Below, in pieces: positions 26,452-35,688 of a stretch of DNA of 64,000 nucleotides. The stretch is from the NCBI GenBank assembly GCA_965221465.1, contig OZ244892.1, positions 4,526,001 to 4,590,000 on the forward strand, given 5' to 3'. Under the pieces are notes generated by a model. That model was not told the DNA's origin, searched no databases, and worked only from the letters and a program-made list of their open reading frames with translations. The DNA is from Azophilus sp965221465. Its GTDB lineage: Bacteria; Pseudomonadota; Gammaproteobacteria; Pseudomonadales; Azotimanducaceae. The translations under genes were made by a program, and so were the position numbers. How positions within the stretch are numbered: the stretch's first letter is position 1; each line of letters opens with the position of its first letter.

Positions 26452-27899
26452 TTGCGCAGAATCGTTGGTCTGACCGGGGCGCCGCGGCCGGTTCGGTTGC
26501 GGGCGGGCAATCGAATCCGACAGCCGGTGTCGCTCGTAAATCCGGCAAGCCCGGCTCGAAGGCGTGTCGAACGGCCATTGCCCTGATCACCCTCGTGGCC
26601 GCCTCTGCAGGCGCTCGCGAGCCCTATGAATCCACATACGAGCCGCTCGCGGCCCCCGATTTCCTGATCGCCTCCACCTCGGTGTATACCGGCGCGGACG
26701 AGATGCTGGAAGGCGTGGACGTTCGGGTGGAAGCCGGCCGCATCGCCGCCATCGGCCCGGGCCTGCCCCGGGACGGCGTGCAGGTGGTCGACGGCACGGG
26801 CCGCTGGCTGACGCCGGGCATCATCGACGTGCACTCGCACCTCGGCGCATACCCGTCCCCGGCCGTCGATTCCACCGCCGACGGCAACGAGGCGACATCG
26901 CCCAACACCGCCGAGGTGTGGGTGGAGCATTCGGTCTGGCCCGGAGACCCGCAATTCACCCTGGCGCTGGCGGGCGGCGTCACCACATTGCATGTCCTGC
27001 CCGGCAGCGCCAACCTGTTCGGGGGGCGCGGCGTCACGCTCAAGAACGTGCCTTCCCGCACGGTGCAGGGCATGAAGTTTCCCGGGGCGCCCCAGTCGTT
27101 GAAGATGGCCTGCGGTGAGAACCCGAAGCGGTACTACGGTAGCAAGGAAACGGCGCCGTCGACGCGCATGGGCAATGTGGCGGGATATCGCGCCGCCTGG
27201 GCCAGGGCCGCAGCCTACGGCGAAAAACGGCGCGCCTGGCTGGCGGGCGATGCGGACACGCCACCGGAACGCGACCTGATGCTCGATACCCTGGTCGGTG
27301 TGCTCGACGGCGAGATTCTGGTGCAGAACCACTGCTACCGGGCTGACGAGATGGCGACGATGATGGATGTGGCCCGGGAATTCGGCTATCGCATCACGGC
27401 CTTTCACCACGCGGTGGAGTCGTACAAGATCGCCGACCTCCTGGCCGAAGCCGGCATCTGTTCCGCCATGTGGGCCGACTGGTGGGGGTTCAAGCTCGAG
27501 GCGTTCGACGCCATCCCCCAGAACGTCGCTCTGGTGGATGCCGCCGGGGCCTGCGCCATCGTTCACTCGGATTCTCCGAGGTTGATCCAGCGCATGAACC
27601 AGGAGGCAGCCAAGGCCATGGCGGCGGCCCGGCGCATGGGCATGGATGTCAGCGAAGCGCGGGCGATGCGGTGGATCACGCTGAACGCGGCTCAGGCGTT
27701 GGCAATCGACCGGGAGACGGGCAGCATCGAAGTGGGCAAGGCGGCGGATCTGGTGTTGTGGAATCGGAATCCATTCAGCGTTTATGCCTTGGCGGACCGG
27801 GTCTGGATTGACGGCTACGCTTATTACGACAGGAAGGCTGCGAAGATGCCGGTACGGGATTTCGATCTGGAGCAGACGGTTCGGGGGATGTCGTGGTGA
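26448..27899 (+). CDS. Amidohydrolase, second gene of a tandem triplet
   Basis: 483 aa. GTG 26448 overlaps the preceding stop (GTGA). An exported-type hydrophobic segment ('TAIALITLVAASAGA') starts about 45 residues in. HxH is in 'GIIDVHSHLGAYPSP', with further conserved segments 'ILVQNHCYRADEM', 'ITAFHHAVES' and 'IVHSDSPRLIQRMNQEA'. Its C-terminus ends 'VGKAADLVLWNRNPFSVYA'. The family is often encoded next to a partner like the following gene. Substrate unknown. Confidence 0.9.
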   Translation: MIAQNRWSDRGAAAGSVAGGQSNPTAGVARKSGKPGSKACRTAIALITLVAASAGAREPYESTYEPLAAPDFLIASTSVYTGADEMLEGVDVRVEAGRIAAIGPGLPRDGVQVVDGTGRWLTPGIIDVHSHLGAYPSPAVDSTADGNEATSPNTAEVWVEHSVWPGDPQFTLALAGGVTTLHVLPGSANLFGGRGVTLKNVPSRTVQGMKFPGAPQSLKMACGENPKRYYGSKETAPSTRMGNVAGYRAAWARAAAYGEKRRAWLAGDADTPPERDLMLDTLVGVLDGEILVQNHCYRADEMATMMDVAREFGYRITAFHHAVESYKIADLLAEAGICSAMWADWWGFKLEAFDAIPQNVALVDAAGACAIVHSDSPRLIQRMNQEAAKAMAAARRMGMDVSEARAMRWITLNAAQALAIDRETGSIEVGKAADLVLWNRNPFSVYALADRVWIDGYAYYDRKAAKMPVRDFDLEQTVRGMSW

Positions 27900-29158
27900 A
27901 GGTTGGCAAGATTCGGCTGAGCTCTTGGTTGGCTGCGCTGGGCGCCGGCCTGGCAATGGCTGGCGCCTTTGCAGACATCGCCATTGTGGGGGCGCGCGTC
28001 TACACCATGGAGTCGCCGGAACCGTTGCGCGATGCCACCGTGTTGATTGCGGACGGGCGCATCGAAGCGGTAGGCACCGGTATCGAGGCGCCGTTCGACT
28101 ACCGGCTGATCGATGCCACCGGCAAGATCGTCACGCCCGGGTTGATCGAGTCTTACAGCCAGCTCGGCGTCGTCGAGATCTGGGGGGAAAGTAGCACGGT
28201 AGACAGCGAAGTCGAGGAATATGCAGTGGGGCCCTCGCTGGATGTCAGTTTGGCCATCAATCCGGCTTCCACCCTGATTGCGGTCAACCGGATGGGCGGC
28301 ATCACCCGCGCGCTGGTTGCGCCGACGGCTGGCGCCGACCCCCTGGCCGGGCTTGCGGCCACGATTCATCTTGGCTCCGGCGACCTGCTGGTGACACCGC
28401 GCGCGGCGCTTGTCGGCGATGTCAAGCCGGGCGCCGCTGCCCATACCGGCGGCAGCCGTGCCGTTCTGCTGCAGCGCCTGCACGATGCCTTCGAGGAGGC
28501 CGCACGGTTCAATCCAAACCGCTATCGGGCGGAAGGAAGCGATTACAGCCGTCAGGATGTCGCCGCGCTGAAGGCATTTCTTCGCAGCGGCAAACCACTG
28601 GTTCTGCATGTCAATCGTGCGGCAGACATAGAGCGCTGCATCGATTTGGCAACTGGCCACGGGCTGCGTCTCATCGTGCTAGGGGGCGCGGAAGCCTGGA
28701 TGGTCCGGGAAGCATTGGCGGCGGCGGGCGCGGCCGTGATCGTGAATGCGACCGCGAATCTGCCGACCGGATTCGATGCGCTGCGGGCGAGGCTCGACAA
28801 CGCGGCGCTTCTCCGGGATGCGGGAGTCGATGTGCTCTTTGCCGGTTCCGACACCCACAACTCGCGCAACCTGCGGCAGTTTGCGGGCAATGCGGTGGCA
28901 CACGGCGTGGCCTGGTACGACGCTCTTGCTTCCCTGACCCGCACCGCGGCGATGACCTGGGGCATGCCCGATGCAGGCGCACTGCGCCCGGGGGCGGTCG
29001 GCGATGCGGTCGTTTGGAGTGGCGACCCGCTCGAAGTTGTCACCTGGGCCGAGCACGTGATCATCGGCGGCGAATTGATGGCGATGCACTCCCGGCAGAC
29101 CCGGCTGTTCGAGCGCTACGAGGCTATCGGGTTGCGCACGGCGGGCGGACGCGAATAA
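27893..29158 (+). CDS. Amidohydrolase-like protein lacking the HxH metal motif
   Basis: 421 aa with GTG start overlapping the upstream gene by 7 bp. Overall amidohydrolase organisation is kept ('ADIAIVGARVYTMESPEPL', 'GRIEAVGTGIEAPFD', C-terminal 'PGAVGDAVVWSGDPLEVVT'). Where the preceding gene has D-x-HSH, this one reads 'GLIESYSQLGVVEI', so the first two metal ligands are absent. 'LVLHVNRAADI' and 'FAGSDTHNSRNLRQ' remain. It may be a non-catalytic or altered-metal partner of the upstream enzyme. Confidence 0.85.
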   Translation: MVKVGKIRLSSWLAALGAGLAMAGAFADIAIVGARVYTMESPEPLRDATVLIADGRIEAVGTGIEAPFDYRLIDATGKIVTPGLIESYSQLGVVEIWGESSTVDSEVEEYAVGPSLDVSLAINPASTLIAVNRMGGITRALVAPTAGADPLAGLAATIHLGSGDLLVTPRAALVGDVKPGAAAHTGGSRAVLLQRLHDAFEEAARFNPNRYRAEGSDYSRQDVAALKAFLRSGKPLVLHVNRAADIERCIDLATGHGLRLIVLGGAEAWMVREALAAAGAAVIVNATANLPTGFDALRARLDNAALLRDAGVDVLFAGSDTHNSRNLRQFAGNAVAHGVAWYDALASLTRTAAMTWGMPDAGALRPGAVGDAVVWSGDPLEVVTWAEHVIIGGELMAMHSRQTRLFERYEAIGLRTAGGRE

Positions 29159-29188
29159 AGAGGCCGCCTCACCTTCTTGGCCGTACCC

Positions 29189-29227
29189 GTTCGTGAACAA
29201 ACTATTGCGGCCGTCAATGGCAGCGAA
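29189..29227 (+). repeat. 39-bp dispersed repeat, copy 1
   Basis: Begins GTTCGTGAACAAACTATTGC and matches 55970-56008 at 34 of 39 positions. It lies after the third amidohydrolase stop. Function unknown. The rest of the 29159-29390 gap shows nothing recognisable. Confidence 0.75.
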
Positions 29228-29390
29228 CCAAATCAGCGTGGTTCCGCCGCGTGCTCAGCCTGCTGTCAAGCACGGTAAGCGCGCGCTCTTTGCTATCTGT
29301 ACACTTGCCGGCCTCGCTACGTTCATTCATCAATCGGTCGGGTCAGGGATAGGATGACACGACGGATTTCCGGTTCGAAAATTCAGCGCA

Positions 29391-30875
29391 TCAGGTAGTG
29401 ACGGCTGCATCCCGCGCATTGCGAATATCGGCGCCGTGCGCCCAGGTGGCGTGGGTGCCGCTCGAGATGCGGTGCGGCAACAGGATACGGCACACCGGCT
29501 CGGCCGCCATGCTGCTTGCGTCGTAAAGCACGCACTCGGAGCGGTCTTCGTCCATGTCGGTCACGAAGGTCACCAGATATCCGTCGTCCTCATCCATTCC
29601 ACCGATTCTCGGGGCGAAGCCGGCTTCGCTGCCGTAGCGGTCTTTGCCGAACGAAACGAACCAGGAACTCCCGGACTGGTGATCGTGCTTGGTGAAACCG
29701 TTGAACAGGAACCAGCCGGGTTTGCTTATCGTGCTGTAGGCGTAACGGTACTTGCGCCCGGCATGGCGCTGGTTGATCGTGCCGAATTCGAGGGTGCGGT
29801 CGTCCAGCCGTTCTTCGGTGGTCGCGCCGGTGCGCAGGTTGAAGCGCCAGCGGTGCAATCGCGGCGCCATCAGTTCCATGTCCAGGTACGCCATCATGCG
29901 GGCGTAGCCGGGCGGCGCCGTGGGGTGGCTGCGGGGTTCGGGGTGCTCCTGGAAGTAGCCATCCAGAATGACTTCGTCGCCTTCTTCCCAGGCGTTGACC
30001 CAGTGCAGCACATAGGTCGGCTCGGCCTCGAACCAGTGGATCTCCTCCGGCTGCCCCAGGCGCGGGACGATGCCGAACCGGCTGGGCAGGCCCGGGTGCA
30101 GGCGCACGACGTGCTGACCGCGGGTCAACAGCTCGGCGTCCCAGAACAGCGGCAGATCGTTGACGACGGCATAGTTCTCCGTGAACGCCATGTCGTGGGG
30201 CAGGCGTGGCCCGGGTAGCGGTATTGGCACCAGGTGCTTCAACCGGTTGTCGGGGCCGACCACGCCATAGTGCATGTAGGGCGGCTGCTTGGAGTAATTG
30301 AAGAACAGCAACTCGCCGCTGTGCTCGTCGAGCTTCGAGTGTGCCGATATGCCGTCTTTGGGCACCCATTGCTCGGTGCCGAGCTGTTCCAGTGTGTAGG
30401 GTTCGAGGCGATAGCCTTCCCCGCATTGATAGAAGGTGGAAAGGGCCATGCCGGCGTGCACGATGACGTCTGTGGACGAAGAGTCCTTCAGACCCCCCTG
30501 GGCGCCCCATCCCGGCCGCTCCGACCGCGACGGAGGTTCGATCAGGCCCGCCCAGAGCGAGCGGCCCGCTTCCTGCTCCGCGTGGAAACCCGCCGTGCGC
30601 ACGAAGCGGTTGCGATACTCGGCGCGGCCATCGGCAAAACTCATGGCGTGAAGCATGCCGTCGCCGTCGAACGGATGATAACGGCCGATGGGCTGGTGGA
30701 CCGGGTTTTCGGTGTTTCGCAGGTAGACGCCGTCGATGTCCCGCGGGACTTCGCCGATGACCTCCATGCCCGTGGCGTCGTATTCGTCGTAGTTCGGAGT
30801 CCAGGCGCCGTTCAGGTAAGGGTGATCGCCCGATTCGAGCGTGGATTCGATACGGTTCAGGCGGGTGGCGGGCAT
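29391..30875 (-). CDS. Carotenoid-cleavage oxygenase family protein
   Basis: 494-aa member of the RPE65/carotenoid oxygenase family, non-heme Fe(II) enzymes that cleave apocarotenoids, stilbenes or lignin-derived phenylpropenes. The four iron-binding His are visible: H179 in 'GISAHSKLD', H227 in 'LPHDMAF', H291 in 'VLHWVNA' and H475 in 'SGTHATWAHG'. 'PFDGDGMLHAMSF' near the N-terminus is also typical. No signal peptide. The neighbourhood does not fix the substrate. Confidence 0.92.
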   Translation of the reverse strand: MPATRLNRIESTLESGDHPYLNGAWTPNYDEYDATGMEVIGEVPRDIDGVYLRNTENPVHQPIGRYHPFDGDGMLHAMSFADGRAEYRNRFVRTAGFHAEQEAGRSLWAGLIEPPSRSERPGWGAQGGLKDSSSTDVIVHAGMALSTFYQCGEGYRLEPYTLEQLGTEQWVPKDGISAHSKLDEHSGELLFFNYSKQPPYMHYGVVGPDNRLKHLVPIPLPGPRLPHDMAFTENYAVVNDLPLFWDAELLTRGQHVVRLHPGLPSRFGIVPRLGQPEEIHWFEAEPTYVLHWVNAWEEGDEVILDGYFQEHPEPRSHPTAPPGYARMMAYLDMELMAPRLHRWRFNLRTGATTEERLDDRTLEFGTINQRHAGRKYRYAYSTISKPGWFLFNGFTKHDHQSGSSWFVSFGKDRYGSEAGFAPRIGGMDEDDGYLVTFVTDMDEDRSECVLYDASSMAAEPVCRILLPHRISSGTHATWAHGADIRNARDAAVTT

Positions 30876-31029
30876 GTTTCTTCTCCAGCGGCTGTGTGGG
30901 AATTCACGGGGCCCTTGACGCGCTCCCGTGCTTGCTCACCGCTTCCCGGAACGTTCCGGGGGAAGCTCGACGACAGTGTGCGCCTGGAATGCGGAGAAAT
31001 CCAGCGGCCCCGAAACCCGTCGATCGCGT

Positions 31030-31500
31030 TTACGGACGATTCGAATTTGCACCCGGTCGCCGCCAATCGATGTGCATCGCCGCAGCCTCGAGGTGCGGGT
31101 CGCCGGCTTCCCTGCGTTGTCGCAGCCAGTTCCAGATGTGCGCCGAGCCCAGCAGCAGGCCGCCGACAACCGTCAATTGGTTCTCGTAAGCAGACAGGGT
31201 CTCGACGAATGCCCCGAGCAGCAACAGCCCGAGACCGATCAGAACCGCGCCGACGAAGGGTGTTTTTGCGTCAATGGGGCCTGTCTTCCAGAGCACTCTC
31301 AGACTGATGGGAATCGTGACGATTACCAGAATCTGGTGCACGATCTCGTTTTCTGCGAGGGCAGCCAATGGCATCAGCACGACCAGAAGCGGCAAGGCAA
31401 GACAATGCAGCAGGCACAGCGTCGAGAGCCCGGCCGCATATAAATCCAGGCGGGCGGTACCGGGCCTTATTGGGCACAATTGGCCGTCAGATGTGTTCAT
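31030..31500 (-). CDS. MerC-domain membrane protein
   Basis: 156 aa with four predicted membrane helices. The MerC signature is seen as 'GLSTLCLLHCLALPLLVV', with paired Cys in the first helix region. MerC was first described as a mercury uptake protein, but chromosomal relatives are often linked to zinc homeostasis. ATG 31500 precedes the conserved part. A partial Zur-like palindrome lies about 150 bp upstream. Confidence 0.85.
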   Translation of the reverse strand: MNTSDGQLCPIRPGTARLDLYAAGLSTLCLLHCLALPLLVVLMPLAALAENEIVHQILVIVTIPISLRVLWKTGPIDAKTPFVGAVLIGLGLLLLGAFVETLSAYENQLTVVGGLLLGSAHIWNWLRQRREAGDPHLEAAAMHIDWRRPGANSNRP

Positions 31501-31647
31501 GTCAACCCCAGCGGCTATCGGGAACCGCAAAGTAACGAGACGTTGCCCTGAAAGCGCATGCACGGTCTGCGCTCACCGCCATCGCCGGCGAAGCAAGCGG
31601 CGGGTTCGTAGCCGATCATGACCTTGGCGCTTCCTGCCGCAACAAAT

Positions 31648-31662
31648 TGTTATGTTATAGCG
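31648..31662. promoter_or_regulatory. Possible Zur-like operator
   Basis: TGTTATGTTATAGCG matches the core TGTTATA-N-TATAACA of gammaproteobacterial Zur sites at 11 of 14 positions by my count. It lies between merC-like (minus strand) and a short plus-strand frame starting at 31701 (MAIVRNIPTPGMVRQLPDTP) that I cannot assign. Confidence 0.3.
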
Positions 31663-31777
31663 TGCCTGTCAACCCCCGCAATGGCGCCAGAAGATCGGCC
31701 ATGGCGATTGTGCGTAACATCCCAACGCCGGGAATGGTGCGTCAACTGCCGGATACCCCCGGTGGCCGGGAGGCCGA

Positions 31778-32484
31778 TCAATTCGCCTGGATTTTCACCC
31801 GTGCGAGCGGGTATTCGAATGCGTTGGCGAGCTGCTGCGAATAGGTCTGCACAACCGGCTCATTGGGACCTATGGTGATATCCTGGTGACCGGAACGTAT
31901 CCCACGTCCGCAACTCGACAGGGCTACGGCGTCTTCCTCGAATATTGCGTGCGCACCAACTTCTGAAAAATCCCTGATGTATTCGGCATTCTTGGGATCG
32001 TCGACGACAACTCCGCGAACCATGTAGTGGAAGCGGATAAGGCTGGTGTCAATGGTCGACCCGGGCAGGTAGTAGGTTGCGTGAAGCCCTCCGGGCCTGT
32101 CCATATCGATCAGGTCATCAATCCTGTCGGGGTCCAGGGCGAGATAATCCTCCGGTTTTTGTTTCCACAGCCCTGGGCAGGCTCGTGACCGCGGTGTCGG
32201 CACATGTTGAGGAAGGCGTGCGCCTTGCCGTCCTGATCCCGGGTCAGGAGGACCGAGATACCCATCATGACCTGCACCATGTAGTCGTGTGGGTTGCGCA
32301 ACTGGTCGCGATGAGCCAGAACCAGCGGGGTTTTCAGCAGTATCTCACGCTCACGTTTTGCTAGTGCCTCGGACCGGTAAAACTCCAGCGGCACCTTGAG
32401 CATGTAGTCGGACATTTCCGGGTCACCGCGTTCCGCCATGGCCCGGAGCCTGTGCAGAGTATCGTTGATAACTTCCTTCTTCAT
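31778..32484 (-). pseudogene. Rieske-type oxygenase relic with internal deletion
   Basis: Starting at ATG 32484, the first frame encodes a Rieske oxygenase N-terminus: 'LKVPLEFYRSEALAKRERE', then 'GKAHAFLNMCRHRGHEP' and 'GCGNK', the first half of the [2Fe-2S] ligand set. It fails before the second ligand pair (C-x2-H). A second frame (about 32150 to 31778) continues with what looks like the C-terminal part ('YLALDPDRIDDLIDMDRPGG', 'STIDTSLIRFHYMVRG'). The catalytic iron domain is largely missing, so it is non-functional. Confidence 0.78.
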
Positions 32485-32575
32485 AATCTGCCTCGCCGCG
32501 ATACTTGCGAGTATCCGAACAGATGAGTCTATGCAGTCCTCGGAAACTCTGGCATCAGGTCGTCAATAACCCCGT

Positions 32576-32740
32576 ATGGAGAATATGGTCAAAGTGCCCG
32601 GGGAGCCGGGAAAAGTCAGGGTTCACCAGTTCCACCACCCGCGTGTTCACGCCCATATCATCTTACTTAAAGAAGACTTTCCGCCACTTGTTCCGATTAA
32701 CTTGGCAATCGAACAGGTCATTCTGAGCCTATTTGATTAA
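32576..32740 (+). CDS. Unassigned small frame in AT-richer DNA
   Basis: A 54-codon frame (MENMVKVPGEPGKVRVHQF...) with balanced composition and a TAA stop. It has no family resemblance I know. It may be the tail of a decayed gene. The surrounding 32485-32821 stretch otherwise holds nothing recognisable. Confidence 0.25.
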   Translation: MENMVKVPGEPGKVRVHQFHHPRVHAHIILLKEDFPPLVPINLAIEQVILSLFD

Positions 32741-32821
32741 TCTCGCGGAAAAATCGCTGGGTAGAAATTCATTACGGATAGGGAACCGCCTATTGCAGGC
32801 CCGTCGGCTACCCGATCAAAT

Positions 32822-33301
32822 TTAGTGAACATCTTGATCTCGGTTAGTTTCAAGACCCTCGTCGGCCTCAATAATTTTTAACGATTGTATTTTCTGTAGC
32901 GTATCTATTATTTCTTTCTCCCGCCCATCATGAATTACAATAATATTGCCTCTCAAAGTATTATAAATTGTTTGGGCAACTGTGCTTCTCAAATACATTA
33001 TATATGGGATAACCCCAACCAAAAACCAAAATGATGCAACTATCAACCCGGCTTTCTGACTTTCCCCAGAAGTTGCTATTGGAGCAATAAACGCAACTAA
33101 GCCTACCACCAAGAAGGGAATACTAAGGTATTTCAAAAAAGGGTTTCTTTCCTCGAGAAATAACTCTTCATCTAAGCAGATTTGCAAATACGGAACACCA
33201 AATTTATGTCTTTGATGAGAATCTTTAAAACTGTAGACTAAAATCGAATCCTCAAACTCGAATTCTGTCTCATTGCCTCTATACTTCTGCTTTATCTTCA
33301 T
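32822..33301 (-). CDS. Hypothetical two-helix membrane protein
   Basis: 159 aa, unrecognised. It has two central hydrophobic helices ('YLSIPFLVVGLVAFIAPIA' and 'AGLIVASFWFLVGVIPYIMY'), flanked by charged cytoplasmic ends. Codon use and AT content differ sharply from the rest of the window, indicating acquired DNA. It overlaps the broken end of a reverse-transcriptase fragment by 23 bp. Function unknown. Confidence 0.6.
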   Translation of the reverse strand: MKIKQKYRGNETEFEFEDSILVYSFKDSHQRHKFGVPYLQICLDEELFLEERNPFLKYLSIPFLVVGLVAFIAPIATSGESQKAGLIVASFWFLVGVIPYIMYLRSTVAQTIYNTLRGNIIVIHDGREKEIIDTLQKIQSLKIIEADEGLETNRDQDVH

Positions 33302-33736
33302 ACCACCTTTCTTCGATCAAATTGTCATGGTAGAACGCCCCGTTGCCGAGACGCCCCGATTCAGGCTTGTGATAGTGTCCATCCGGTTCTTTGATTCTAG
33401 CCTTTAGCCACTGTTTGATGAGATTGAGAAAGCGCTTGTCGTCAATGCGTTGATCAAACATCCGCATTAACCACGCGTGATCCATATTATCGAAGAAGCC
33501 CTTTATATCTGCCTCAACAATATAGCCGTGGCCCTTGAATTGAAGGTCAAGTTGTAGGCTGTGTACAGCTTGGAGCGCGCTTTTTTCAGGCCGATAGCCG
33601 TAGCTACTACGCGCAAAGTCCTGTTCCCAAATATTTTGCAGTAACTCGGAAACTGCTTGCTGTAGCACTTTATCTGCAATCGTGGGCAATTCCAATGGCC
33701 GTAGCTTGTCATTGAATTTTGGAATATATGCGCGCT
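33279..33736 (-). pseudogene. Group II intron reverse transcriptase, internal fragment
   Basis: The frame covers RT blocks 1-4 only: 'RAYIPKFNDKLRPLELPT', 'SSYGYRPEKSALQAV', 'YIVEADIKGFFDNMDH' (the first catalytic Asp) and 'QWLKARIKEPDGHYHKPESG'. It then departs from the family before the YxDD box. An in-frame TAG precedes the homology. Both ends and the maturase/endonuclease domains are missing, so it is dead. Confidence 0.88.
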
Positions 33737-33960
33737 TTAAATGCTATGGCGTTTAAGGCAGTTGTCATAGGTATTGCCGCTCAACTTTGTCCAGTCTATG
33801 TATATATTAGACACCGTGATACTACTGTCAGTCCCTTCGCCATGTAGACGGCTTTCCCGGCCCCAGACTACTATGAACTGACCCGACTTCGTTCGCCTCG
33901 CTTTCTGCTCAACAGCCCGACCCAATTCCTGTGGGAGCGCACCCGGATCTCACAAGTTCC
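33737..33960 (-). mobile_element. Group II intron RNA remnant upstream of the RT fragment
   Basis: Sequence on the minus strand just upstream of the RT frame includes a stretch translating as 'GRESRLHGEGTDSS', reminiscent of the conserved region before group II intron-encoded proteins. It is treated as part of the same broken intron. Boundaries are not defined. Confidence 0.4.
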
Positions 33961-33988
33961 TGTCACCACTCTTTATTCATGTCACGGT

Positions 33989-34405
33989 TTGAGAACTCCG
34001 CCAGCTCGCTTCAACCTTGCCTGTGCGGTTGCTTTGTCTGGGCTTCAACTGCGTTATAAGCCTCGTCAACTGGGGCTTGCTATTTTCGCAGCAGTTTCGC
34101 AGCAGTATAGGCAGGGTGCCCTGCGTGAGTGGTACATTGGGAAAGCGAAGGAACGAATCGCGCCTCGCGTAGCGAAGCAGGCTCGAGAACTTGGTGTTTC
34201 CTTTGGTCAAGCGCGCATCGTCGACAATCGATATCGGTGGGTTCATGTACAGTCCGCGACAATGGTGGACTTGCCCGAAGATGCCCTGCTGGCCGTGATG
34301 CTGCCCGTCGCCTACACCAGGTGGGCGAAACCAAGGCCCGCAAAACGACTTGATGCGCGTGCAATGTCCTTTGCGGACCGATGGGGCCGAAAATTACCCG
34401 AATAG
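33989..34405 (+). pseudogene. Possible YgjP/M48-like metallopeptidase fragment
   Basis: The segment 'LREWYIGKAKERIAPRVAKQ' and 'ARIVDNRYRW' resembles the YgjP-type (DUF45) N-terminal part, but the HExxH zinc motif that should follow is absent and the tail ('FADRWGRKLPE') is unrelated. The start would be TTG. It is probably another truncated gene. Confidence 0.35.
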
Positions 34406-34463
34406 CTGACGCCGTTTGCGTCACGCGCTTGAGCGCTGGAGCCGAAACAGGATTGCATAAATC

Positions 34464-34496
34464 ATGAAATCTCGGTGTCTATCACCGAGATTTCAT
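34464..34496. promoter_or_regulatory. Perfect 14-bp inverted repeat overlapping a start codon
   Basis: ATGAAATCTCGGTG (34464-34477), 5-bp spacer TCTAT, CACCGAGATTTCAT (34483-34496). The right arm contains the first two bases of the ATG (34495-34497) of the DUF4143 ATPase. It could be an operator or an mRNA hairpin hiding the start codon. Confidence 0.75.
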
Positions 34497-35670
34497 GGTA
34501 AGTTTCGTGCTTGTGATTCCTCGAAGCAAACATGTGGAGGTCATTCTTGGTCGGTTGAAGTCGTTCCCGGCAGTAGCCATTCTCGGGCCCCGTCAGATCG
34601 GCAAAACCACGTTGGCGCAGCAAGTGGCCAGGAAGGCCGCAGGGCCAGTGCATTGGCTTGACCTCGAGAATCCGGCGGATCTCAATCGGCTGATTGACGA
34701 CCCGCTGCTGGTGCTCGATGAATTGCGTGGCTTGGTGGTCATCGACGAAGTGCAGCGTCGGCCCGACCTGTTTCCCATCCTGCGTGTGCTGGCTGACCGC
34801 CGTCCGCGGCCCGCGCGATTCCTGATTCTCGGCAGTGCTTCGCCGGACATGATCAGGCAGTCCTCCGAGTCCTTGGCAGGCCGCATCAACTACCACGAGT
34901 TGGGTGGCTTGGGGCTCGAGGAAGTGGGCTACCATCGGCTCAATCGTCGATGGCTCCGGGGTGGCTTTCCCCAAGCTTGGCTAGCGCGTTCCAATGAGTC
35001 CGCGTCGCTCTGGATCGAGAGCTTCGTGCGAACCTTCTTGGAGCGTGACCTGCCGGAACTCGGCCTTCGGGTGCCGAGCGCCGCACTGCGGCGCTTTTGG
35101 ACCATGCTCGCGCACTGGCATGGGCAGGTTTGGAAGGCCTCTGAATTCGCCCGCTCCTTTGGCGTGGCCGATACGACCGTGCGGCGCTATCTGGACATTT
35201 TGACCGGCGCCTTGGTGGTGCGGCAGCTCCAGCCTTGGCACGAGAACATCGCCAAGCGCCAAGTGAAGTCCCCAAAGATCTACCTGCGGGACTCCGGCGT
35301 GCTCCACGCCTTGTTGGGCATCGGCGACATGTACGCGCTCAACGCCCACCCCAAATGCGGCGCATCTTGGGAAGGTTTGATGCTGGAAAGCATCATCGAG
35401 CAGTTGGGCCTGCCCAACGAACAAGCGTTCTTCTGGGCCGTACACTCAGGGGCCGAACTCGACTTGTTGCTGCCCCGGGGGCGCCACCGCATCGGCATCG
35501 AGATCAAGCGCACCGCCGCACCCAAAGTCACCCGATCGATGCGCACGGCGATTGACGATCTGAACCTGCACGAAGTGGTGGTCATTCACGCAGGAAGGGC
35601 ATCCTATCGCTTGGCTGCCAAGGTGCGGGCGGTGGCGGCAAGCCGTCTCGACGCGGACTTGGGGCTGTAA
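34495..35670 (+). CDS. AAA_14/DUF4143 ATPase
   Basis: 391 aa. Walker A GPRQIGKTT at 31-39, Walker B in 'GLVVIDEVQRRPDLFP', and sensor segment 'ARFLILGSASPDM'. The DUF4143 half includes a winged-helix-like 'EFARSFGVADTTVRRYLDIL' and a C-terminal nuclease-like core ('SGAELDLLLPRGRHRIGIEI', with D...ExK spacing as in PD-(D/E)XK folds). Such proteins are abundant in host-associated genomes and have been proposed as defence or mobile-element factors; their role is unproven. Start codon lies within a perfect palindrome. Confidence 0.9.
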   Translation: MVSFVLVIPRSKHVEVILGRLKSFPAVAILGPRQIGKTTLAQQVARKAAGPVHWLDLENPADLNRLIDDPLLVLDELRGLVVIDEVQRRPDLFPILRVLADRRPRPARFLILGSASPDMIRQSSESLAGRINYHELGGLGLEEVGYHRLNRRWLRGGFPQAWLARSNESASLWIESFVRTFLERDLPELGLRVPSAALRRFWTMLAHWHGQVWKASEFARSFGVADTTVRRYLDILTGALVVRQLQPWHENIAKRQVKSPKIYLRDSGVLHALLGIGDMYALNAHPKCGASWEGLMLESIIEQLGLPNEQAFFWAVHSGAELDLLLPRGRHRIGIEIKRTAAPKVTRSMRTAIDDLNLHEVVVIHAGRASYRLAAKVRAVAASRLDADLGL

Positions 35671-35688
35671 GCCCTGAGCCGAAGCCGG

